From: Marthasterias glacialis
Lineage: Eukaryota; Echinodermata; Asteroidea; Forcipulatida; Asteriidae
Assembly (NCBI GenBank): GCA_911728455.2
Contig: OU452225.1
Span: 12,932,731-12,996,730, forward strand
Direction: 5' to 3'
Length of the DNA: 64,000 nt
Part shown: positions 48,101-61,245 of the stretch, in pieces
Position numbering within the stretch: the stretch's first letter is position 1
Layout: the number at the start of each line of letters is the position of its first letter
Position numbers and translations under genes: made by a program
The notes under the pieces: generated by a model
Database searches by the model: none
What the model saw: only the letters and a program-made list of their open reading frames with translations
Told to the model about the DNA's origin: nothing

Positions 48101-49588
48101 GGGGGGGGATAAAGTCAGCACTTAACAGAAGTTTACTTAACGGTCAGCTGCGGTACTTCTGACGTCAACAATGCATGAGGGGGTGACCCTGAACTTATTT
48201 CAGACAGTAGCATCTAGATCTGGGCCACGGCTCATTCAACAATGGCCATTTTTAGCCCCGATAGCTGGCTCTACACAAGTGGGATTATAACTGCTCAAAT
48301 GCCCATTTAATTCACCTCGGCTTGTTACAGACCCCTTTTTATGGTGATTTTGTCAGCGACCGCAGTTAAAGGTGTGCCGTATCCGTTGGGTTTTCATATT
48401 GGGACAGCAGAGTGCCTTCCTCCCTGTGGGAAGTTTTCCATGAAATTAGGGGGTTGCGTTTTTTGTCGAAAACACGGAGTAAACGGTTTTGTGTTTTGCA
48501 CGGGTTCATTGGGTTTTATGACTTTGGCATATATCGTAATAAATACTGGGTGTTTGAAGAAGAAACTATCTCATTTTATAGTCGATCACGCGTAGTGGCA
48601 TTAATTTTATTAAAAGTAAGTTTCAGACTACAAATAATTTTATTTATTTATTAATTTTTTTTTGATCGCTACCAATTTTGATGTCGGACTTTTAAAAGGT
48701 AACTGTTTTTGGCTACAATTAATCGTTTCATGCATTCATACGAAGCAGACGTACAATTATGCTGTCCATGTAACAGAGTGATATTTCTTACGGTTCTCTA
48801 CGGGCCATTATGTAAAACATTTTAATTCAAACAGTATTTTAAATTGCTCACTAAATTGCAATTTATTTATTTTTCATTTAGTGGTCAATTTATCATTTAA
48901 AATACGTTCCATTGAAACGTATTGTGAAATCGCGTTTGTTTATTCGTTGTTGATTTGTCATTGGGTTATACTTTGGTATTAATAAATAAACTATAACCGA
49001 CTCATTCTATTCTTCAGCATTTTTTGGTAAAGAAATTAAGTACAATTTCAAAAGCGCCCACTGGATTAAGAATTTTCCACGACCAACCCCCGCCTCTCTT
49101 CCTCGACAAACGTACACATCCTTGACAGTAAATTTAAGCCGCTACGGGGACTCTAATTCATGGCCTCTTTTTACTTTCTTGCAAACTAATAATAAATTAG
49201 CCAGGCAACCTGATCACCCACAAGTCCCGTCCGTTTACAACGCACATCAATTAAAGAAGATATACTGGCTACCAGACCTTTGCACATACATGCACTAACC
49301 ATCGTAGTATGTCAGATGCATATCGCCCTAGTCTGAGCAGACGTTTCTAGGCCGAGAATTCATTTTAGGCGGGAAACACTGCCCCAGCGTAAAAGATTTA
49401 CTGCAATGAGTTTGAGGCAATCAATCTCACGTATTATTGTTCGCACAGGTGATATGAGCGTTCAGTGAAAGAATCGCACACTATGTGGCCGGATTTTTGG
49501 TCAAAGGAGTTTGGGCAGAACTTACAAATTGAGGAGGAATTTATTGAGGGAAAACATGTACATTGGAACATCAAAGTGGTTTACCCTA
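45131..49588. other. Gene desert
   Basis: No gene recognised. It holds an A24 tract near 46236 followed by (CA)n/A12, poly(G) tracts near 46769, 47196 and 48099, and CAAA/ACAAC repeats near 45890-45930. Confidence 0.55.
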
Positions 49589-49740
49589 GGGCCCCATTTC
49601 CTACCTAGCTGTTAGCACAGAATCTGCTTAGCTGGAATGGGTTACAAGCCAGAAATTACAATGTGTTTAATACTAATTGTAATTTGTTAGGCAAGATTAT
49701 TTGTTTTCTCATTCTTAGCTGTTTATGGAATGTTGGGGTC
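49589..49740. mobile_element. 'AAGCTGTT' family, copy 3
   Basis: The left end reads GGGCCCCATTTCCTACCTAG and then CTGTTAGC. The right end on the minus strand reads GACCCCAACATTCCATAAAC and then AGCTAAG. Internal TCTGCTTAG, TTACAAGCCAGAAATT and TAATTGTAATTTGTTAGG resemble the copies at 30899 and 36308. About 152 bp, non-coding, no clean target duplication. Confidence 0.55.
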
Positions 49741-50884
49741 GTACAAAACCTTAACCTTGGCATGAGAGAAATGAGTCGAGAGAGAGAGAGAGAGTGTTGA
49801 TTCTCGGTATAAGTACATTCTTGATTGGAGGAAACCAGACTATTAATCCTTCAAGCCTCGATTTGGTCATACTGAATATTAATGGAATGTTTGAAGGTTG
49901 GTCCAACTGCCTCCACAAACTCGTGCACGGTTTGTGAATACATGTACCGTTAAATACAAGTTCAGGCAAAGCTTAAGTGCGATCTACAAATGTGTACGTA
50001 AGCCCCTTTGCACAAAAGCTCATAACTGTCACTTGGTGAACATGTACATACACCACGGGTAGCAGGTAACCCCAAGCCGTGTATCCCCCCACCCCAGGGG
50101 CATAACACACACCTGGTTTTACATCATGCCTGGATTGTTCTTCTCCTTGTAACCTTTCATTATTCCCCTTCTACTTGTCCCAGTTTCAACAATACCGGTG
50201 GTTTTGGCACCGAACGCTTGACCTAAATGTTCTTTTTCCAACTCCCCGTATTTGGCCCAGGGGCCTTGTCAGCCGCGCTTGTCCGTGACCCCAGCAACGA
50301 CATTTTTTGTTGTGACTTTTTTGTGTATGCAAGACTTTATATCCCTTTTTCTCTTTCCCTCTCTTTTTCGTTTTTTTGTGTATATGTGTGTGTATTCCAT
50401 TTGAAGTTTATGCCTTTGTGCTTTTAGGAATTGCTTGATGTGCGTTGAACCACAAACGAGTCCACACGTATTTTTTTAAGGATTTCACGGTGGCAGTGGA
50501 TTGATGGGCCAGATCTCCGGGTTGTATTGAGAAGGTGTTGTTGTAAGTGAAACAGTTCTACGTGAAAATATTTAACATCAACAGTAGAGATTACACCAAC
50601 ATTGTCTCTTTCACCCCCCCCGTCTTTTTTTTTTAAACAGTGATGGTATAACACACAGTGCGAAACAATACGAGAAGTTGATCTTTTTCGCTCGTGTAAT
50701 ACGTCAGTTGAATGTTTAGTAGAATTTATGCATGTGTCTCGTTTCAGACCCACTGCAGTTAAATGTACCGGAAACAACCCATAAAATGAAACTGAAATTT
50801 CAAAGTCTAGTGCGTTCATGATAGTCTGCTCCAACTGAGGGAAAACACATACGGATGTTGGTATTTGAAACCGTGCTACTGGCC
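49741..50884. other. Non-coding
   Basis: (GA)n at 49779-49794. The 136-codon minus frame at 50424-50834 is unrecognised and probably chance. Confidence 0.55.
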
Positions 50885-51440
50885 TGATTACTCTCTTTGA
50901 ATCAGTATAAGGTACAACGCTGGTAATGGCGGCGAACTTGTTGTTTATGGTAAACGTATCCTCTTCGACTCAAGATCAGGTACAACGATGAAAGTGTTGA
51001 CAAAACCTGTTGCCTCTGGTCTGGCTACCATGTTTGGATAAAATACATAATTGGATGGTTATTGTTTGAATGGACACCATGGTACAGCATTGGAAACAAT
51101 GGCTATTTTTTTACAACGTCAAAATTTGGTTTAGTTGGAAGTCTTTTGTTGTTTTCTTTTAATTCTGAATCAAGTTAAGGTTCAGCATTGTCAATGATGC
51201 TGAAGTTGCTACTGTTTACCTCTTTTTGAATCCAGATCACAATCTTGACCAATGTTTACCAACCTCTGGTGGGGTTGATCTTTATATTAAGCTTCAACCA
51301 ATTTGAACTTCCCCCAACAAAATAGTTAGCTCGCTTTTTCTGAATCAAGAAAATGTACAAGGATGGTCATAACTATTAGCAAAACGTATGCAATACGAGT
51401 ACTCGCTTTCTTTGTTTTTAAATAATTACTTGATGTTACT
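50885..51440. repeat. Degenerate tandem array B (same unit as array A)
   Basis: Units start near 50900, 50967, 51067, 51166, 51230 and 51341. The most conserved part reads TTTGAATCAAGATAAGGTAC and is commonly followed by AACGATGGTAAT and, in the better copies, GACAAAACCTGTTGCCTCTG. Spacing is about 65-110 bp. It shares this unit with 38770-39175, 12 kb upstream, in the same orientation. Confidence 0.6.
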
Positions 51441-51945
51441 TGTTTGCTGTAAACCAAAATATGGTGCCCGTTCTGAGGTTGTAAGGCTACAGCGAAGACG
51501 TTCAATGTATTCTTTTCATGGGCAACTATAAAAAGGTGTTATTTTCACTGTGCACTGGATCTTGCTCTCACCGTCTATGATGATCTTGCTTGAGATAATC
51601 CGAATAAACAAAATATAGGTTTCGGGTACAATAGATGGCTTGCAATAGACGCCATCTTGGACGACAAGTTCTATTTTGCCTTGAAGCCGCGGTCAAGCTC
51701 TGTAAATTTCAACGCAGCTTGAGTAGCTTACCAACCAATCATAAAAGGACTTTAGGAAACGAACGCGTACCGCGTGCAGTATTTAGTCGAAACGCACAGT
51801 ATGTGCACTAAAAAAATGTGCAGTCATTGTCATCAAAGATGGCTGATATTTCCTATTGTTGACGTCATGTGTAAAACCCATAGAATTAAACAGCAAAAAT
51901 ATGTCCATGTATGATTGGTGTTAGTTCTAACTTCGTCCCCAGCTG
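51441..51945. other. Non-coding
   Basis: No gene. A gccatcttggacgac motif lies near 51650 and a TTGACGTCATGTG motif near 51859. Confidence 0.55.
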
Positions 51946-52012
51946 TCTAGATCGAGTATAGTCTAGATCGAGTTTAGTCTAGATTGATTATAGTGTAGAT
52001 TGAGTAAAGTAC
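51946..52012. repeat. Short tandem repeat, about 17-bp unit, four copies
   Basis: GTCTAGATCGAGTATA and three variants (GTCTAGATCGAGTTTA, GTCTAGATTGATTATA, GTGTAGATTGAGTAAA) follow head to tail. Confidence 0.8.
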
Positions 52013-52959
52013 ATGGGCTATAAACATAGCTTGCTCTGTGTTATAATTATGTTTGACTGATTTTGGGATAGGTTTCTAAGTGTGTATAAAGCCCATGCCA
52101 TGGTCCTCACTGGTCGTGCATGTGCACTGCTATAATCAGACCCTCATTTCCAGTGTATCAATCATCAACGAAAATCATGTCATTTTTTATTATTATTTTT
52201 TTTTTTAGATCCCATTCATTCCTGCTGACCCTACGAGAGTGAAAGGACCAGACGGTGTTGCTTTTACACCACGGCCCCTTAGCAACAGCACGAGTGACCG
52301 CGGCCATTTTGAACAAAACATATTTGTCTTTTCTTCCAAGGGGAAGAAACCGTTGACGTTTCTAACAAGTCAACCCCTGCGTTGTCGACTTTTCAGTGTA
52401 CACAATATTGTACCGGTATCACGAACATTTGATTGGATTAACTTGCCATCACTACAGATGATGACAAACGCCCTCTATTGACAAAAGTCTGTCAATATTT
52501 TTATTGGGCGGTTAACCGAATCAATCAACGGTAACGCTGAGTTAAATTATTTTTTATAAGAACCTTGACCACAGATTATTTTGCTCTGCATGCGTCGGCT
52601 TTGCTGAAAAAAAAACAAAGGGCCAACCAACAATGCTTTTATTGTTTTTTCCGCTATTTTAGCTAAGCAAATAGTATTTTTGAATCGTAATTGAGTGTTT
52701 TAAAATTGTTGTAGAACATTCTGCCAGAATATAATTTTTTTCCACATTAATTTGTGTATAATTATCTAAATATAATTATCTAAATGTAACTTAAATTTTG
52801 TGTGGGGTCTTTTGGCAAAATGCCTTCCCCAAAAGACACTAGTAAACAAATGATCGTTTTTGTTTTGTTTTGTTTTTTGGGGTGGGGGTGGGTCCTACTA
52901 TTTAATCCCCCTCCTCCTTTACACACACACACACACACACATTCTTTTTAACACCGAGT
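52013..52959. other. Non-coding
   Basis: No gene. (CA)n at about 52920-52940, preceded by a G-rich stretch near 52880. Confidence 0.55.
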
Positions 52960-53094
52960 TGTGGGGACTCCCTATTGTTGTTCTATTATTCCCTTTTCTA
53001 TTGAATTACCTTGTGGGGACAGAGTTTGACAAAGAAAAACGTTGTGGGGACCTTTGTTCCATTGTATAAATGTCCCCATAACGGTGTGTGTGCC

Positions 53095-53131
<37 letters not shown>

Positions 53132-53160
53132 GTAAATAAATAAATAAACAAATAAATAAA
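52960..53160. repeat. TGTGGGGAC repeat with (CA)n tail
   Basis: TGTGGGGAC occurs three times (near 52960, 53012 and 53044) and is followed by its inverse TGTCCCCA near 53071. A (CA)n run (about 53099-53130) and (AAAT)n follow. GGGGAC/GTCCCC repeats flanking (CA)n are a recurrent kind of interspersed repeat in animal genomes. Family not assigned. Confidence 0.5.
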
Positions 53161-53416
53161 TACACTCAACAAAAGGCGAGACCCCCCACCCCTTCCAAAT
53201 CGCCTTTGTAAAAATTGCCTTGTTTCAGATATGTATTTCAAGTTGCCATGTGGACTCGGCATTTTCTTGGTTATTTATTTTTTTCGAAGAGGAGACCATT
53301 CACGTGGATTACGGTCGTTAGTAAGCAGGGTGATTAGTTTCCATAGAGTAGGCTACCTTATCCGAGGCCGAGACAAGCATAAAGGTGTCCTCGACTGAAA
53401 GAATCTTAAGAACCAT
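53161..53416. other. Non-coding
   Basis: Nothing recognised. Confidence 0.5.
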
Positions 53417-53502
53417 GTAAATTAAAGGAATTCAATTTCAATATTCGTATTAACGTAGTAAATTAAAGGAATTCAATTTTCAATACTCATATAACGCAGT
53501 CC
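53417..53502. repeat. 42-bp tandem duplication
   Basis: GTAAATTAAAGGAATTCAAT starts two adjacent units (about 53417 and 53459). Their remainders also match: ATTCGTATTAACGTA against ACTCATATAACGCA. Confidence 0.8.
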
Positions 53503-55899
53503 ACGCACATTTTTTTGTGTTTTTCCCCGTATCTATCCCAAAGCGATCTTCTTTTCTAAAGTCACGGTCATTTGGGGCTACATTTTTGGTATTAGGTTAG
53601 GGCTACATTTAGGGTCTGGTTACATTTAAATGTCGCGCAGTCGTCAAAGAAAAGACCGAGAATAAAACTCAGTCAGACTCCATCTCCATCCCGTCGATCG
53701 AGTCTTTCTTCCCCACCCTCTCTGCCTCTCAACCATCTCGACACAATATCATACAGCCCGGTCCCTCATCACCAAGGGATGGCTTGGAGTACCGGCCGGG
53801 GATCATCCTAGAGTTTCGGCAGAGAGGACCCTTGCGACTACTGGGGAAGTTCTCAAAGAACAAACCCAAAGAGTCCGGAAGGTTTCCCCCTCTTGAAAGA
53901 GACTGCTCCTTAAGAAATTCCCCAACGCTCCTCTGCTAATCGTTTTGTCTTCGGTCGCCCCTTCACTCTCACCCCCGTCTCGTTCCCGTGAAGGTAGGGA
54001 TGCAAAATACCACGGGACGCGAGGGATTGTCGACCAGCGGTCGTAGACAACAAAGAGTTGGAGCTCGGTGGGGAATTTAATTTCCGATCGCAATCCGAGG
54101 TAAGGTTGCAAGGACCAGTTTGATTTTATTATTTCCCATCTCGGTCCATAAATGAAATTTCTCGTGTTCAGATCAAGTGCAGCCAGCACAGTTTCTCCTG
54201 GATTGAGCACTGGCTAAATTTCTTGTCCAAAAAAATGTGGGCCGTTGTTTGACATCTTCAAGAAATCTATTTTTAAATCGGACTTCCAGTTCATTGTACC
54301 TCCACTCCAAAGGGGTAGGTATTGGACGAATTGAACTTAATGATTACTTATAAAACGTTTTTGGAATGAAATTTTTTGAACAATGTAGATCGAATATCAA
54401 TTTAATTTTAGGTGATTTCCCATCATTTCCAAAGCAACCCCTTTTTATATTAAAATCTCCCACCGAGAACAATTTAATTTAAAGTTCTCGCTTTTGAAGT
54501 TCACAAAATATGATACGCCGTTGAAATTAACAAGTTTCTAAATCCTCATTTTTATACAGAAGAAATGTTATCTTCTAGGCTAGCTAGGCATGCTTACATT
54601 CAACTAATTTGACACAGAACCATTGTTCATTAGGGTGGTTTGATATGAAATATCCTGATTGGTTGAATGCTCTCATTCCTTTATTCATTTAAAAAAGAAT
54701 CAAACTTTCAAATTAGAGCCACATTCTCATTCATTTGATCGTTCTCCGTGAACAGCCAAGGGCATACGACTCGAAACGTTGAGGACCACATTTATTACGC
54801 TGATTAACAACAACTTTGATGGTGGTAGTGGTGGTGGGGGGGGGGGGGATACCGCAACACTGAAGAGGATCTGTCCTTGAATTGCCAACGGCACAGCGCA
54901 TGCGCACTGTAGATCACGTGCATTAATAATAATTACAAGTACCTGCTTAGTACGTCATGGTGCAATTATCTTAATACTTAACCTCGTTTTAAAAAATGGC
55001 CCATGAGAGAACAACGACATTTATACAAGAAAAGAAGAAAAAAATAAATCCAGCGGATAAAACACAATTTTCAAAAATCCGTGCACGCTTTTTACGCAGT
55101 TGATGGTCATTTCCTGTAGAATTAGAACCACTTTATTTTAAAAACTCTTTCTTCGTTGCGACGATGCTCACACATACACTAGTTCATTGTCCTTATTGTT
55201 CTTGAGAATTAAGACCCCAAACGGAATACACCACGATCGCCCGCTAAAGGGCAGTGTGTTTCAATCTGCTTCACCACCCGCTGTGTTTCCAAACGGAATC
55301 TTACGCATAGTTCCCGTTGTTAGTGTACACATGTTTCTATTCATATTTTTTTACTTAAAATATTAAAAAATGCAGACCACTAAACCGAAATCATGGGATC
55401 AATATTAAGTAATAAAGTCCCCAACTCAAAAACTGGTTATTGTTACGTTTCAGGCCGGAACCCGCATTTTTTTTTTTACACTAAAACTCTCTCAAGTTTA
55501 ATAGACAAGCTATTTTGAATGTTTAATGAATCTATCAAACAAAATTAGCCCTGCGCCAACAAGAGGGGGATTTCAAAGGCCCCCAATGTGTCATTTAGAA
55601 TACCCCCCAATCGACCACAACTCTTCAACAAATATAGATTTTTAATAAAAGCCCCCCAAATCAAGGGCATAACATTTGGCGAACGAAGGTTTGCGAATTA
55701 TAGCCCGCTAAGATCAAAGCCACCGACAATAGTGTTAGGATTTCATCGGGTCTCGATTAAAAAAGAGAGAGAGAGAGAGAGAAAACCTTGTGTTTTTATT
55801 GGTTCTGCGGCTATGCATAATATTTAGTTTAATGACAGCGATTGGTTGTCTTCGGGAGAGTACTTGTCAAGTGTTTGTCAAAATGATTCCACAACTAAA
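53503..55899. other. Non-coding
   Basis: The 135-codon minus frame at 53803-54210 lies in a GC-richer patch (53680-54120) but is unrecognised. A G15 tract lies near 54836 and (GA)n near 55765. Confidence 0.5.
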
Positions 55900-55924
55900 G
55901 TAATCAGGTTAAGTATCCATTGCT

Positions 55925-57125
55925 TGAAAAGGGGGGGGGGGGGGAGTGGGGACTGGAGTACAACTACAATTAAATTATCTCGAACAAATGACAGCGATCG
56001 GTGTATTAGTGTGGTATGCGCTTTGCAGTGGTGTCAGTTGTGTGGAGGGGGAGGGGTTTGCATCATTATGAGTGGGGGGTCCAAAGGCATGTGAGATGGG
56101 AAGTCCCTTGGAGTAAAAGGGAAGGTCGAAAGTGATTGGATGAAGGGTTGGGGGTTAGGATTACAGGTGTGTAACAGTGGCGAAAAGGGTTATTTGAGGG
56201 GGTAGGGTTTAAAGGTGTATGAGACGTGTGGGTTTAACAAAGGGGGATAGGTTCCTTTTAGTCTGGTTCCCTGACCAAAGATTCCCTGGCGACTCTTGTT
56301 AAAAATCTTATAGGTCAGGCATCATCCAAAGCTATACATATAGATTGTGACGCAATATATAAATATTCATTACTTGTCACCAACGGTGGGCGATGTCATT
56401 GGATGATGACGGGCTTTGTTTACTTTCAAAAAGCCTGGTATGATCAGTTTGTAAAAATGTTACCAATATATTCAAATAATAGTGTTGAATTTGTTGGGGG
56501 AAAAAAAGAAAAAGAAAAACGATAATGGGATGTGTCTGCAAAACTTTTGATTTTTTATCACCAACAAATGAAATGTCCGACCATCAACGACACTGTCCGA
56601 ATGTTGACGACAACGAGTTCGGAGCATTTCAGATATTTTCGGAAACGGAGGAATTCCTCCTTTTTTGTCACGTGACTTTTGGGTGATGCCTGACCCTAAA
56701 ATTGACAGAGAATAGTCGGAGATTTTTTTGTCTGGGAACCAGACTAGGTTCTTTCACCCTATTAATGGCTGGGTCCAAGGTGTGTGAGACTGGTATGTTA
56801 TAGTCTACGGAATTGGTGGATGGGTGGGGCATTTTTGAAGGGAGTATCAAAGGCCAGTTTATCCAACTGGTTGGGGGATTAGGGTGCAGTGGGGTCGGGG
56901 AAGGGATGGGTAGACCGTAGAGGAGTTGGAACATCGCTATGGAGGTTGGCGATTGTGTGTGACACGTATGACCATATAAAGTGACATCTGCCTTAATACT
57001 GGAGGGTCGTAGGCGTGACAGACGGATATAGGTCAACCACAGATGGGTGGGGGCATTTCTTTTCTGATAAAGTAGACATAGTCCAAGGTATGTGCAGAAA
57101 GTGTGATAGGGTGACATGGGTGAGG
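55925..57125. repeat. G-rich degenerate tandem repeat, interrupted by a MITE
   Basis: GGGTCCAAGGTGTGTGAGAC-like cores recur near 56078 (ggtccaaaggcatgtgagat), 56205, 56768 and 57078. GGTTGGGGGATTAGG-like and GATGGGTGGGGGCATTT-like segments recur between them. The + strand is strongly G/T-biased. The 488-bp element at 56259-56746 splits the array. The 149-codon minus frame inside it is a by-product of base bias. Confidence 0.5.
56259..56746. mobile_element. 488-bp TIR element with about 70-bp arms
   Basis: The left arm (56259-56330) starts TAGTCTGGTTCCCTGAC. The right arm (56678-56746), read on the minus strand, starts TAGTCTGGTTCCCAGAC. Both arms end in GGTCAGGCATCA(T/C)CCAAA. Flanks GGTTCCTTT and GGTTCTTTC (7 of 9 match) suggest a 9-bp target duplication, as in Mutator-like elements. 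The tip is itself palindromic (GTCTGGTTCCCAGAC). No transposase frame, so non-autonomous. Confidence 0.75.
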
Positions 57126-58144
57126 TTTGTAGTGGGTAATAATGTTTCGCAGTTTATTGTGCCGCTGTAGGATGCCGCGAGTCCCGCGCCATGAAGTAAC
57201 TTTGATAGCAGCCGGTGTTACCAGTCACCTGCCATGCATACCAACATACAACAGTGTCTTATCATACATTCAACTTCCTCATAGTTCACTCTACCTTCGC
57301 ATGAGTTTTCAGAATTAGTTGTCTGTCAGAAGTGCACAAGAAGTCATCACCGTTGAAACTGTATTCCAATGCGTGTTTTCTTGCCACGATTGTTGACTAG
57401 CAAACCAGATGGTTCGAATTCCCACACAACAGCAATACAGTAAACATTGCACGTGCAGGTGTAAACACAAATTATTGGATGTGTCAACATCTTCCTTGAA
57501 TCGCTCTTCCAGACTTTTACCCCAGTGCGAAGGTAGGAGTGCAAATCTTGGCAGAGATAGTTGAAGGGGAAACGAACGGGGGACAAAACAAATCGCGGGC
57601 ATGGCGTTACCAGCTGGTGTTTTCAGCCAACTTGAACGCAAACCGGATTAGCCAATCAGCGAACAGGGCGGGAATGTACTCGCCGTAATTACTTTACAGT
57701 CTGAAGCAACGACTCTAATGGCGAATGCAGATTTTGGTGGCATACTGAACGAGCACATACCACTATGATCGAAAAATGTTTTTATCTTTGAGAATGTTGT
57801 TACCTTCCTAGAAGGATTGGGGGTAATTATAGAAGTGCAATTTGTCTGGCAAATTATTAATAAGGAAAATACAACACCAGGTCGTGGAGTACATCTGTAC
57901 TTATTGAAATGTCGCTGGCTGGAAGACACAACGTTCATGTAATGATCCACTTAACACTACGTACGGAATTTAATGGGACACTACATTTGTTGTTTCTCGA
58001 TAAATATTCTCCAATTTTAAGGGGTGAGAATAATTACTGACATAATTACCGTTCCATTGAAACTGGAATGTAATTGTTGAAAAGCAGCTCGTACACCTTT
58101 TTGCAAACCGTGGAGTCATTGATTTCAATGAACTTTTTAGAAAG
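57126..58144. other. Non-coding
   Basis: No gene recognised. A 108-codon minus frame at 57315-57641 is unremarkable. Confidence 0.55.
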
Positions 58145-58600
58145 TATCCTCAGCAAATTGTTCGGGTCGAGACAAAAGTAAAAGAACAAAAAACAACAAA
58201 AAACAAAACAATCAATAAACAATATAAAAAACTGTCATAATAGATGTGTCAGACCCAATAAAACCTCCAACTATCCAGATATAATATCCTAAAAATATAT
58301 AATAAAAAAATATATAAAAAAACCAAACAAACAAACAAAACCAAAACAAAACCAAAACACATAAATACATAACTACGGGAAGATTTACGTTGGTATAAAC
58401 AAGCAATACAAATACCAAAACTACTCCCAATTAGAGAACAGTATCCCAAATCAACCAAATAAACGAGAAAAGCTGTTGGTGACAAAATTAAAGACAAACT
58501 AGAGCCATCAACCCCCCAAAAAGGGCGCCTAGACAAAGCTATTAATTGATCAATGAAAAACAGGGTAAACAAAATAATGAAGTTAAGATACAGTTCAAAA
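58145..58600 (-). repeat. Dispersed repeat D, copy 2 (inverted)
   Basis: Reverse-oriented counterpart of 44735-45130, 13.5 kb away. The best blocks on the minus strand are TTGATCAATTAATAGCTTTG, GGCTCTAGTTTGTCTTT, TTGTCACCAACAGCTTTTCT and CTGGATAGTTGGAGGTTTTA. The central poly(T)/poly(G) tract of copy 1 is only CCCTTTTTGGGGGG here, so it expanded in copy 1. No coding frame identified. Confidence 0.7.
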
Positions 58601-61017
58601 TATAATACTTGTTAAGTTCTTGCCTGTAGGAAGTCTTGTCGCATCGATGACGTCACAGTGTACTCATGAAAAGAGCGACCTCACGTTCCGCCTACCAGGT
58701 CAATTCCTGGCAGGCAAACCTCTGCATGGTTTATGTGGGACTTCTGTACATTTTTGTGTACCGTGATGTCCACATCTGGTACTGCATTAACAACTGAATT
58801 AGTTCTGAGTTGAAAACCAGTGTCTGCACACAATGCAAATTCATGTTCTGGTCGGTGAACACTTTCTGCCTGGCAACCTCTCACCCCGTGGTCTGTTTTG
58901 TGAACTTCGTGACGTGGTCAGTCCCATCGAACCAAGCTCAATTTTAGCGTGTTTAAAAAGAGGATCATTCACTGAATATCCCAGTAAACGTAAGTTTACG
59001 GATCAAGAAACTGAAACAAATAAGACAAATGATAATGTATATAGCACAGTACAAATTTACACGGCTCGTCTTCTTTGGTATAATTTATTCACAACTGTAC
59101 TTCGAGACAATTATCAAGTTATCTCTTTTCAACATAAAATAAAATCTTGCTCTGTGTGTACAACCTTTAGTTTCTCTTGCACTCTTTTTGAAACAGTTTT
59201 CTATTCGGATGAACAAATACCATCCCAGTTGAGCTCTCGAGGGAGGTTGCAGTCAGCCGATGTTATAAACCGTTCACGAAACAGTCGTCACGCAGAAGAG
59301 CTGAGAGAAACCCCCCAATAAAGTAACAAGTTACCGACAATCGAACAATGACTCGACTACGTCATTGAATCAAGGTCCTAAAAGCTATAGGCTACTAATT
59401 CATGAACTGTTTTCAAACGTAATCAGCTGGGAGACAAACTTGATTTTTGTCCCCCCCCCCCCCGCTCCAAGGACACCCAAGGAATAAAATTAACTGTGTT
59501 TTCCCTTCCTCCCCCCGAATGTATTTACATGGTAGATGAATGTTATTATAGCATGTTTCCAGCCACGACCATTGATAGCGGCGGCCCTTGGCCCTTGTCG
59601 GAGCCCTCCGTTTCATTCTTAGAGGCGGGCCATAATGAGCGACGTAAACAAAGCTAATTAAATTACCATCCCGGCGAACAGAACAATTTCTACCCTACCC
59701 GACAATTTTGTTACGAAAATGGCGTTTACAATTTAGTGCTTGGCTGATTTTTGGACTGACGGCAAAAGCCCGGCTAACATTTTTTCCCCTTCATCACCAG
59801 CGTGTCCCACATTAGCAGTCAAATACAAACTTTCTATTTGCGAACCAGTCGCTCTGTTGAACCGAGGTTAAATGGCCCCCATTTTCATCGTCGCCGTAAT
59901 GGTCGGGGCCGTACGTCTACTAGATGTAGTTAGCCCATTTCCTAAAACAATATTTTTTCAAATCGTTACATGGCGAGTCTGGTGGGGTTTTCGATTTAAT
60001 GCGCTCGTAAGACCAAGAAATGTTGCAATAAAACGTGTTTTATTGAGGCGAGTAGAGTCGAGTAGAGGGGCGCATGCGCAGTGAAATGAATGAGGCAATT
60101 GCAGGCTGCCATTTTGGGTTGCAGATGTACTAATCGAGACGATGGTACTGAGTAATCGTTAACGGCATAATTATGATGGGTAACACAACTTTGTTATTGG
60201 GAGGGAATTTGCCCCATAGGGCACAGCACGGGTTAATGCTTGCATTAATTAATACACTCGTTGGATAGAAACATACATTAAAACAAAGCAAGAACAAAAA
60301 CAAAACAGACAATGACATGTTCATTGTCTTCCTTGTTCTTTAGGCCTTAATTTCATGCCATGATTAAATCACAAAAAATGAGAGTTTTGTTGTTTTTCTT
60401 CGTAAAATATTCTTTGAAATTCATGAAAATGTTTGGTTAAAGCCCCAGCTCAACATTGGTCAGAATGAAACATAAATGTTCACAGATTTACATATACCTT
60501 ACATGGTATAATAATAATGATGGTAGAAAACTTTTCTTGGAATATTTCTGCCTGAAGTATTATCATTTTTGAATAATAAATGAAATGAGAAGCATTTTTA
60601 CCGTTTTCTTCCAAGTAAAACAACGAAATTTTCACAGGTTGGTTTTATTGCACATATCTTAATTTGTGCAAAGAAATGAATCATTTACAGACACTTTACC
60701 AATGTTTCAAATGAAAGTTTTTTTTTACGTACATTTGTCTTTGAATTAATAAAACTATTCCAAACAACACTATTCTACAAAAGACATGAAGAAAACGTGA
60801 CACCTCAGCAACATTTTTAAAATTTGATTTTTGTCGGTACGAAACCGGTGCCTCAGCTCAACATTCCCTCTCGTCAGTTTTGTACCTAACCAAATTATAA
60901 CACACTCTCCACCAGGTCGTGTTCTATGGGTTCGATTCCAAAACGACTCGAGCGCCGTTTTCGAAAGCACAAATCTGTGTAAATTGTGTTGGATTCCTTT
61001 GGCCACGACTCAACGGT
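58601..61017. other. Gene desert
   Basis: The 162-codon + frame at 58833-59321 is the longest non-repetitive frame outside FoxD. It has no recognisable domain, signal peptide or membrane segment and is probably chance. A C15 tract lies near 59450. The 59560-60130 stretch is slightly GC-richer. Confidence 0.5.
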
Positions 61018-61245
61018 GATACTGACCTGAAGACCCGTTTGCATTGACGTCACAAGCGGCTAATGGCCGTCCATGCTCTGCCATATTTAAGGATTCAAAT
61101 TGTGGGTAAAGATATGATGTACGTCTCACCACGCTCGCGTCCTAAAACGCAAACTGCATAATAACACACGGGGAAGTCTGGCTCTTAAAATGTCGCACCC
61201 AAAACTGATCATGGGTGATGACGTCAGGTGAACTGGGGTCAAATA
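61018..61245. mobile_element. TIR element family C, copy 2 (no insert)
   Basis: Counterpart of 35419-35740: TTGACGTCACAAGCGGCTA, CCATGCTCTGCCAT, CGCAAACTGCATAATAACAC and GATGACGTCAGGTGAACTGG occur in the same order. The block equivalent to 35583-35692 is missing, so this copy approximates the empty site. Confidence 0.65.

Noticed and set aside
56668..57117. 149-codon minus-strand frame
   Set aside because: It lies in the G/T-biased degenerate tandem repeat and MITE arm. It is Pro/Ser/Thr-rich by composition only.
57405..57430. B-box-like ggttcgaattccc
   Set aside because: T-arm pairing fails and no A-box is present upstream. Probably chance or a very old SINE scrap.
58833..59321. 162-codon + frame
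   Set aside because: Length is near what chance allows in 64 kb of six-frame AT-rich DNA. No domain, signal or splice structure is visible.
60900..60960. B-box-like gggttcgattcc suggesting a tRNA gene
   Set aside because: The T-stem pairs over only two or three bases and no acceptor, D or anticodon arms can be formed.
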